Positions 1-4,889 of a stretch of DNA of 10,414 bases are shown one piece after another. The DNA comes from Clostridia bacterium (GTDB lineage: Bacteria > Bacillota > Clostridia > Oscillospirales > CAG-272). Both the position numbers and the translations under genes were made by a program. The notes under the pieces are model-generated. The model did not search any database. It had not been told where the DNA came from and saw only the letters and a program-made list of their open reading frames with translations. Location of the stretch: NCBI GenBank assembly GCA_017958845.1, contig JAGDBW010000076.1, forward strand, positions 1-10,414, written 5' to 3'. Positions within the stretch are counted from its first letter, which is position 1. Each line of letters starts with the position of its first letter.

Positions 1-728
1 CTGAATTCGCTGTTGTTTTCGTAGACGAGGACGCGGGCGGGCGACGCGCTCTCCCCGGCGTCGGCGACGCGGATCTCCAGCGCCAGCCACGGGGTCGAGT
101 CGGGGGTCTCGACCTCGTCAAAGGACGGATCGTCGAAGAGCGCGCCGTCAAAGTCCACGCCGTCAAAGCAGATCTTGTAGTAGTCGTAGCCGAGGTGGGT
201 CTCGCGCAAAACGGCCGTGGGGGCGTAGGTCAGGCGGCCGCGTACGGCGCCGTCCTCCTCGGTCCACTCGTAGACGAGCGAAAAGGCGAGAAAGCCCTCG
301 GCGTCGGTCGGAGCGGCCACGCCCGCCCGCTCGGCGACGTCGGCGTAGTTGCGCCGGTTGACGCGCAGACTGCACTGGAGCGAGCCGGTCTCGCGCACGA
401 CGAGCAGGTTGTCGGTCATGTAGAAGCCGGTGGCGCGGTCCTCATAGGGGACGGCGATCTTCTGCGTCAGGGGGGAGAGCGTGCCCGCGGCGGTGTGTTC
501 CGCACGGAGCGCGTCGGTCATGTGGAGGCGCCGGCAGACGCGGGGATACCAGCCGGCAAAGATCAGCCGAAAGGCCAGGAGCCCCAACACCGTCACGCAG
601 GTCAACGTCAACAAAACCCGGATGGTCACCCGCAGGATCCGCGCCCACAGGGGGGCGGGATAGAGCGCGTCGTCCGGGTTGTCGCGGTGGTCGCTGTCGC
701 TGTATCGTTCGTAGCCGTTGTCGTTCAT
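1..728 (-). CDS. Hypothetical single-pass membrane protein (partial, C-terminus outside window)
   Basis: An open frame of 242 codons runs from an ATG at 728-726 to the left edge with no stop, so the C-terminus is missing. The start is supported by a GGAGAG site a few bases upstream and by a consensus promoter further up. The N-terminus is acidic and polar (residues 1-25). A hydrophobic segment follows at about 31-58, with arginines before it and after it (RVCRR). The rest is a soluble region with no motif I recognise. This suggests a membrane-anchored protein with a large domain on one side, possibly outside. Residues 99-115 (FYMTDNLLVVRETGSLQ) resemble a motif I associate with uncharacterised Clostridia membrane proteins, but that is only recollection. 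I cannot assign a function. It is transcribed divergently from valS. Confidence 0.8.
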   Translation of the reverse strand, partial: MNDNGYERYSDSDHRDNPDDALYPAPLWARILRVTIRVLLTLTCVTVLGLLAFRLIFAGWYPRVCRRLHMTDALRAEHTAAGTLSPLTQKIAVPYEDRATGFYMTDNLLVVRETGSLQCSLRVNRRNYADVAERAGVAAPTDAEGFLAFSLVYEWTEEDGAVRGRLTYAPTAVLRETHLGYDYYKICFDGVDFDGALFDDPSFDEVETPDSTPWLALEIRVADAGESASPARVLVYENNSEF

Positions 729-787
729 GGTGCTCTCCGGTGTTCGGTCGGGGCGCGGTCGGTCGCGCCGTTTCTTTTTTCTTTTTT

Positions 788-816
788 ATTATAAAGAACG
801 CGGGCGCAAATGTCAA
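788..816 (-). promoter_or_regulatory. Sigma-A-type promoter for the partial membrane protein gene
   Basis: On the minus strand, TTGACA (816-811) and TATAAT (793-788) are separated by exactly 17 bases; both hexamers are perfect consensus. The predicted start lies about 55 bases upstream of the ATG at 728, after an A-rich stretch. Confidence 0.85.
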
Positions 817-905
817 TCGCGGGAAAAGCGAAAAAGGCGGCGGAGACAGGCGGGCGGCGGAGGGAGAGAGGCGGCCGAAAACAGCGGCGATGGCGCGCCG
901 GGGGG

Positions 906-934
906 TTGACAGACGGGGCGCTTTGTGCTATAAT
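906..934 (+). promoter_or_regulatory. Sigma-A-type promoter for the T-box leader and valS
   Basis: TTGACA at 906-911 and TATAAT at 929-934 are both perfect with a 17-base spacer. A TG at 926-927 gives an additional extended -10 element. Transcription should start near 941, just before the first strand of the T-box Stem I. Confidence 0.9.
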
Positions 935-1102
935 GGGGGCGCTGTGACGGGGAGGAGTACGTCCCGGGTCGGTGTCAAGAGAGGAGACGGTCGGTGCGAG
1001 TCTCTCACCCAACGGACCGAAGTCGCCCCCGAGCCGGGCAGGAAAGGCCGAAGGCCGAGTAGAAGCCCACCCCCAACGAGGCACGGCGCGCGCCGTGTGA
1101 AA

Positions 1103-1131
1103 CAGGTGGTACCGCGTCCGAGACGCCCTGT
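1103..1131 (+). promoter_or_regulatory. T-box antiterminator
   Basis: ACAGG just before the T-box pairs with CCTGT downstream, and GCG pairs with CGC around the loop TCCGAGA. This leaves TGGTACC as the 7-base bulge whose TGGT part binds the tRNA acceptor end. The 3' strand CGCCCTGT is shared with the terminator's 5' arm, so the two structures exclude each other, as the family mechanism requires. Confidence 0.85.
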
Positions 1132-1158
1132 GGTTTTTCACAGGCGTGTTTTGTTTTT
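1123..1158 (+). terminator. T-box intrinsic terminator
   Basis: ACGCCCTGTG (1123-1132) pairs with CACAGGCGT (1139-1147) with one bulged C and a short T-rich loop. A T-rich tail follows (TTTT, G, TTTTT, ending at 1158). The bulged C is explained by the 5' arm having to serve the antiterminator as well. Confidence 0.85.
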
Positions 1159-1173
1159 CCAAACGAAGGACGG

Positions 1174-1298
1174 GCGCGAACGGCGTTCGCGCGCGAAAGA
1201 TACGCGCAAAGCGCGTATGCGAGATATTTGCTCGACGGCAAATGCGAGATATTCACCATCCGGCGAATGCGAGATGCCGGACAAGCCGGCGCGAAAGA
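1174..1298 (+). repeat. Short-hairpin array with constant TGCGAGAT linkers (array A)
   Basis: Consecutive small inverted repeats with different arms are joined by the same 8-base linker. Hairpins: GCGCGAAC-GGC-GTTCGCGC (1174-1192), TACGCGC-AAA-GCGCGTA (1201-1217), ATTTGC-6-GCAAAT (1226-1243), ATTCACC/GGCGAAT with one mismatch (1251-1268), GCCGG-5-CCGGC (1276-1290). TGCGAGAT occurs at 1218-1225, 1243-1250 and 1268-1275, an exact 25-base period. GCGCGAAAGA occurs on both sides (1191-1200 and 1289-1298). The array sits after the T-box terminator and before valS, so it is transcribed only on read-through. Its function is unknown; it is not coding as far as I can see. Confidence 0.75.
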
Positions 1299-1337
1299 AA
1301 CGGGCAAAGAGCGGAACACGGAGCGCCGGTTTGGTTT

Positions 1338-1366
1338 TTGGGGCTGATATTTTTGGTTGATACAAT
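1338..1366 (+). promoter_or_regulatory. Possible second, T-box-independent promoter of valS
   Basis: TTGGGG (1338-1343), a 17-base spacer, and TACAAT (1361-1366) preceded by TG at 1358-1359 form a weak -35 with a good extended -10. The start would fall near 1373, about 20 bases before the valS ATG and after both the T-box terminator and array A. This is inference from sequence only. Confidence 0.35.
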
Positions 1367-1392
1367 TCTGTTTTTGACGAAAGGACGAGAAG

Positions 1393-4029
1393 ATGAGAGA
1401 ACCTTTGTCCAAGACGTACGCGCCCCGCGAGTTTGAGGAGCGCATCTACAGCAGCTGGTGCGAGGGCGGCTACTTTGCGCCCTCGGGCGACCGGCGCGCG
1501 CCGGCCTACACCATCGTGATCCCGCCGCCCAATATCACGGGGCAGCTGCACATGGGACACGCCCTCGACAACACCCTGCAGGACATCCTCATCCGCTACA
1601 AACGGATGCAGGGCTACGACACCCTGTGGGTGCCGGGCACCGACCACGCGTCCATCGCGACCGAGGCCAAGATCGTGGAGGCGATGCGCAAAGAGGGCCT
1701 GACCAAAGAGGCGGTCGGGCGCGAGGAGTTTCTCCGGCGCGCCTGGGCGTGGAAAGATAAATACGCCGGCCGGATCGTGGAGCAGCTGAAGAAGATGGGC
1801 GCGTCCTGCGACTGGTCGCGCGAGCGTTTCACCCTCGACGAGGGGTGCTCGCGGGCGGTCAGGGAGGTCTTTGTGCGCCTATACGACAAGGGCCTGATCT
1901 ACCGCGGCGAGCGCATCATCAACTGGTGTCCGAAGTGCCTGACCTCCCTCTCCGACGCGGAGGTGGAATATCAGGACCAGGCAGGGCATTTTTGGCACAT
2001 TCGCTATCCTCTGACCGACGGCAGCGGCTCCATCGAGCTGGCGACGACCCGGCCGGAGACGCTCCTGGGCGATACCGCCGTGGCGGTCAACCCGGGCGAC
2101 GAGCGCTATCGGCACCTCGTGGGCAAGACCCTGCGCCTGCCGCTGGTGGGGCGCGAGATCCCCGTGATCGCGGACGAGTACGTGGAGGCCGACTTTGGGA
2201 CCGGGGCGGTCAAGATCACCCCGGCGCACGACCCCAACGACTTTGAAGTCGGACAGCGGCACGGTCTGCCGATCGAAAACGTGATGACCCCGGACGCCAA
2301 GATCACCGACGACTATCCCGCCTACGCCGGCATGGACCGCTACGCGGCGCGCAAGGCCATCGTCGCCGACCTCGAGGCCGGCGGGTATCTGGCACGGGTG
2401 GAGAACTATACGCACAGCGTGGGCACCTGCTATCGCTGCGGGACGACCGTGGAGCCGCGGGTGTCGCTGCAATGGTTTGTCAAGATGGCGCCGCTGGCCG
2501 CGCCCGCCATCGAGGCCGTGCGCGGTGGCGAGGTGCGCTTTGTGCCCGAGCGGTTTGAAAAGAACTATCTGCGCTGGATGGAAAACATCCGCGACTGGTG
2601 CATCTCGCGCCAGCTGTGGTGGGGGCACCGCATCCCGGCGTTCTACTGCGACGAGTGCGGCAAGACCGTCATCACCAAGGACGACGCGGCACTCTGCCCC
2701 GCCTGCGGCAAACCCATGCGGCAGGACCCCGACACGCTGGACACGTGGTTCTCTTCGGCTCTGTGGCCGTTTTCCACCCTCGGATGGCCGGACGATACGG
2801 ACGATCTGCGGCGCTACTATCCGACCTCGTCCTTGGTGACGGGGTACGACATCATCACCTTCTGGGTGTCGCGCATGATCTTCTCAGGCCTGGCGTATAC
2901 GGGCAAGGCGCCGTTCGATACGGTGGTGATCCACGGGCTGGTGCGCGACGCGCAGGGCCGGAAAATGTCCAAATCGCTCGGAAACGGCATCGACCCCCTG
3001 GAGATCATCGACAAATACGGAGCGGACGCGCTGCGCTTTGCCCTCGCGTCGGGCAACTCGCCGGGGAACGACATGCGCTTTTCGGATGAGAAGATCGAGG
3101 CGGCGCGCAACTTTGCCAACAAGCTGTGGAACGCGGCGCGCTTTGCCCTGCTCTATCTGCCGGAGGACGACGACACGCCGCCCGCCCTGCCCGACGCCGC
3201 CCGGCTCGCGCCGGAGGACAAGTGGCTGCTGGCCCACTATCGCCGGACCGTGGCGGCCGTGCGGGACAACCTCGACCGCTATGAGATCGGGATCGCGCTC
3301 TCCGAGATCTACGACTTTGTGTGGGATATCTTTTGCGACTGGTACGTGGAGCTGTCCAAGAGCCGCCTCGCCGACGCCGGGAGCGACGGCGCGGCCGTGG
3401 CCCGCGCGACGCTGACCTGGGTGCTGACGGGGATCCTCAAACTGCTGCATCCGTATATGCCCTTTATCACCGAGGAGATCTATCAGAGTCTGCCGCACGA
3501 CGCGCCGTCGATCATGATCGCGCGCTATCCCGCGCCACAGGACGTGGAGGACTTTGGGACGGAGGCGACCGACTTTGACCGTGTGATCCGCGCCATCGGC
3601 GCGGTGCGCGCGCGGAGAGCCGAAATGAACGTGCCGCCCTCCCGGCGCGCCAACGTCTATCTGAAAACCGCCTACCCCGCGTCCTTTGCGGGGGCGGAGC
3701 CGTTCTTTGTCAAGCTGGCGGGCGCGGCCTCGCTGTCGATCGTCGACGCCTACGACGCCAAGGACGCGGTGAGCATCATCACCGACGCCGCCACGCTGTA
3801 TATCCCGCTCTCGGATATGGTGGACCCGGCCAAAGAGCGCGCCCGGCTGGAGGGCGAACTGAAAAAGGTCCGCGAGGGCATCGCCCGCACCGAAGCGAAA
3901 CTCTCAAACGAAGGCTTTGTGTCCAAGGCGCCGGCCGCCGTGGTGGAGGCCGAACGCGAGCGGCTCGCCAAGATGAAAGCGACCGAAGCAGGCCTCGTCG
4001 CCTCGATCGAAACAATCGCGCAAGCGTAA
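1393..4029 (+). CDS. valS: Valine--tRNA ligase (valyl-tRNA synthetase)
   Basis: The enzyme charges tRNA-Val with valine in the cytoplasm using ATP, and edits mis-attached threonine. The 878-residue product is full length for bacterial ValRS. The class I signatures are present: HMGH at 53-56 (HIGH motif) and KMSKS at 524-528. The editing domain shows TTRPETLLGDTAVAVNP from residue 218 and HDPNDFEVG at 279-287. Possible zinc-binding pairs are C179/C182, C346/C349, C419/C422 and C435/C438. The anticodon-binding domain spans roughly 600-760, and the C-terminal charged coiled coil (about 813-876) is the tRNA-binding arm typical of ValRS. The ATG at 1393 has GAAAGGA at 1379-1385, 7 bases upstream. 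Expression is expected to be under the valine T-box upstream. The gene appears monocistronic, with a terminator at 4175. Confidence 0.99.
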   Translation: MREPLSKTYAPREFEERIYSSWCEGGYFAPSGDRRAPAYTIVIPPPNITGQLHMGHALDNTLQDILIRYKRMQGYDTLWVPGTDHASIATEAKIVEAMRKEGLTKEAVGREEFLRRAWAWKDKYAGRIVEQLKKMGASCDWSRERFTLDEGCSRAVREVFVRLYDKGLIYRGERIINWCPKCLTSLSDAEVEYQDQAGHFWHIRYPLTDGSGSIELATTRPETLLGDTAVAVNPGDERYRHLVGKTLRLPLVGREIPVIADEYVEADFGTGAVKITPAHDPNDFEVGQRHGLPIENVMTPDAKITDDYPAYAGMDRYAARKAIVADLEAGGYLARVENYTHSVGTCYRCGTTVEPRVSLQWFVKMAPLAAPAIEAVRGGEVRFVPERFEKNYLRWMENIRDWCISRQLWWGHRIPAFYCDECGKTVITKDDAALCPACGKPMRQDPDTLDTWFSSALWPFSTLGWPDDTDDLRRYYPTSSLVTGYDIITFWVSRMIFSGLAYTGKAPFDTVVIHGLVRDAQGRKMSKSLGNGIDPLEIIDKYGADALRFALASGNSPGNDMRFSDEKIEAARNFANKLWNAARFALLYLPEDDDTPPALPDAARLAPEDKWLLAHYRRTVAAVRDNLDRYEIGIALSEIYDFVWDIFCDWYVELSKSRLADAGSDGAAVARATLTWVLTGILKLLHPYMPFITEEIYQSLPHDAPSIMIARYPAPQDVEDFGTEATDFDRVIRAIGAVRARRAEMNVPPSRRANVYLKTAYPASFAGAEPFFVKLAGAASLSIVDAYDAKDAVSIITDAATLYIPLSDMVDPAKERARLEGELKKVREGIARTEAKLSNEGFVSKAPAAVVEAERERLAKMKATEAGLVASIETIAQA

Positions 4030-4045
4030 AGAAAGCCCGAAACCC

Positions 4046-4128
4046 CAAGAGCGAAACGCGACAGCGCAAAGCGCGAACGGCGAAAGCAAAACGAACAAGC
4101 GCGAAAGCGCGAAAGGCGTGAAAGCGTG
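4046..4128. repeat. GCGAAA-rich low-complexity stretch after valS
   Basis: The valS 3' flank is a run of degenerate GCGAAA and GCGTGAAA units, including GCGC-GAAA-GCGC, which can fold as a GNRA-type tetraloop hairpin. GCGCAAAGCGCG (4064-4075) and GCGCGAACGGCG (4071-4082) recur exactly in array A upstream of valS (1204-1215 and 1174-1185). The low complexity makes chance sharing possible. Confidence 0.5.
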
Positions 4129-4155
4129 AAAAAAGCCGCGCGGCAAGCCGCGCGG
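4129..4155 (-). terminator. Second intrinsic terminator for the minus-strand operon
   Basis: CCGCGCGG-CAAG-CCGCGCGG (4136-4155) is a perfect 8-bp hairpin. On the minus strand it is followed by a C and six T residues (4134-4129); on the plus strand no T-run follows. It therefore acts on transcripts coming from the lipoprotein gene, behind the first terminator at 4175-4198. Confidence 0.7.
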
Positions 4156-4174
4156 GGCGAAGAAGAAAAAAGAA

Positions 4175-4212
4175 GGCGCCGCCTTTTCGGGCGGCGCCGG
4201 TTTTTTGTTTTT
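4175..4212. terminator. Bidirectional terminator between valS and the lipoprotein gene
   Basis: GGCGCCGCC (4175-4183) pairs perfectly with GGCGGCGCC (4190-4198) around the loop TTTTCG. On the plus strand T6-G-T5 follows (4201-4212). On the minus strand the hairpin is followed by TTCTTTTTTCTTCTTC. It can serve both converging genes. Confidence 0.9.
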
Positions 4213-4219
4213 GGGGCGG

Positions 4220-4804
4220 TCACTCGTGGAGTAGGCCGGTCTTCCAGTTGACGTAGGGGTAGCGCGCGGTGACGTAGGCGGAAAAATCGTCGGCGTCAAC
4301 GGTGGTTCCCTCCTCGCGGCTGCCGAAGGCGACGATGACTTTTTTCTCATCCGAGAAAGCGACCATCGTATAGCGGTAGGGGAAACGCATCTCCGGCGGG
4401 TCGGTTTCTTCTTGGGAGGCGAAGCCGATGATCTCCCGGAAAACGAAGGTGTAGACGGCGCCGCTGTCGCTCTCCGCCAGCGTCATGCGGGAGAGGTAGT
4501 CCGCTTTGGCCGTTTGGTACGTTTGTGTGTCTTCATAGCGGAAATAGATCAGCGCCAGGGCGCTTTCGCCCCGGGTGGAGCACCCTCTCTTGAGTTGGAC
4601 GCGAAAGTAATAATAGTCGGACATTTCGGTCGTGTAGGCCTTGGCGAAATCTTTTGGGATCAGGTAGCGGCACATTCCGTCCTTGTCCTGGTTGGTTTTG
4701 AAAAACTCGATGCCGTGCACCGTAAACGTTTGTTCACAGCCCGACAGCAGCAAAATCGAAGTCAAAAGCAACAGCGTTGTCACAAAGTGAACGATTTTTT
4801 TCAT
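4220..4804 (-). CDS. Small lipoprotein of unknown function
   Basis: The 194-residue product begins with a lipoprotein signal peptide: a MKK n-region, a hydrophobic stretch at about 7-20, and a lipobox LSGC with the lipidated cysteine at residue 23. The mature part is about 172 residues, and would be anchored on the outer face of the membrane. It is mixed alpha/beta in character, rich in Tyr and charged residues, with no motif I recognise. The ATG at 4804 has AAAGGAG (4817-4811) 6 bases upstream. The gene lies 85 bp behind the HD-GYP gene on the same strand with no terminator and no convincing promoter between, so it is probably co-transcribed. Its base composition looks less GC-rich than that of its neighbours. 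A role as an accessory to the HD-GYP sensor's external domain is conceivable but is inference only. Confidence 0.88.
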   Translation of the reverse strand: MKKIVHFVTTLLLLTSILLLSGCEQTFTVHGIEFFKTNQDKDGMCRYLIPKDFAKAYTTEMSDYYYFRVQLKRGCSTRGESALALIYFRYEDTQTYQTAKADYLSRMTLAESDSGAVYTFVFREIIGFASQEETDPPEMRFPYRYTMVAFSDEKKVIVAFGSREEGTTVDADDFSAYVTARYPYVNWKTGLLHE

Positions 4805-4889
4805 CTTGTTCTCCTTTTGAGTTGTATTTGCTATGTGCGCGGACGGCGGGGGGCAAGGTCGGCTCCGCGGGGGCGACGATCAGCGGGGG

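Larger units (their letters stand above)
941..1160 (+). ncRNA. T-box riboswitch leader, valine-specific (GUC specifier), controlling valS
   Basis: This leader senses uncharged tRNA-Val and allows read-through into valS when the tRNA is not aminoacylated. Stem I is visible: CGGGG (949-953) pairs with CCCCG (1027-1031), and GTCC (961-964) pairs with GGAC (1014-1017). Between them lies the specifier loop, with AGTA on the 5' side and GAA-GTC (1019-1024) on the 3' side; GTC at 1022-1024 is a valine codon. The distal Stem I carries the paired AGAGAG (978-983) and GGTGCGA (993-999) motifs typical of the double T-loop that contacts the tRNA elbow. Stem II follows (GGGC/GCCC with inner GGCC-GAA-GGCC), then a hairpin at 1082-1097. 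The T-box TGGTACCGCG is at 1107-1116 and a terminator ends the leader. The neighbour valS matches the specifier. Confidence 0.95.

Noticed and set aside
195..794. Plus-strand 199-codon open frame
   Set aside because: It runs opposite the partial membrane protein, which has a proper ribosome binding site, promoter and membrane helix. The plus frame has no such signals and a composition typical of an antisense frame in GC-rich DNA.
817..905. Small gene or regulatory RNA between the divergent promoters
   Set aside because: Purine-rich sequence with no start/ribosome-site pair, no conserved motif and no stable hairpin with a T-run.
1174..1290. Tandem terminators before valS
   Set aside because: None of the hairpins is followed by a T-run on either strand; the only terminator here is at 1123-1158.
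740..1360. Plus-strand 206-codon open frame across the intergenic region
   Set aside because: It overlaps two promoters, the whole T-box and array A; the translation is repeat-derived and basic, without protein character.
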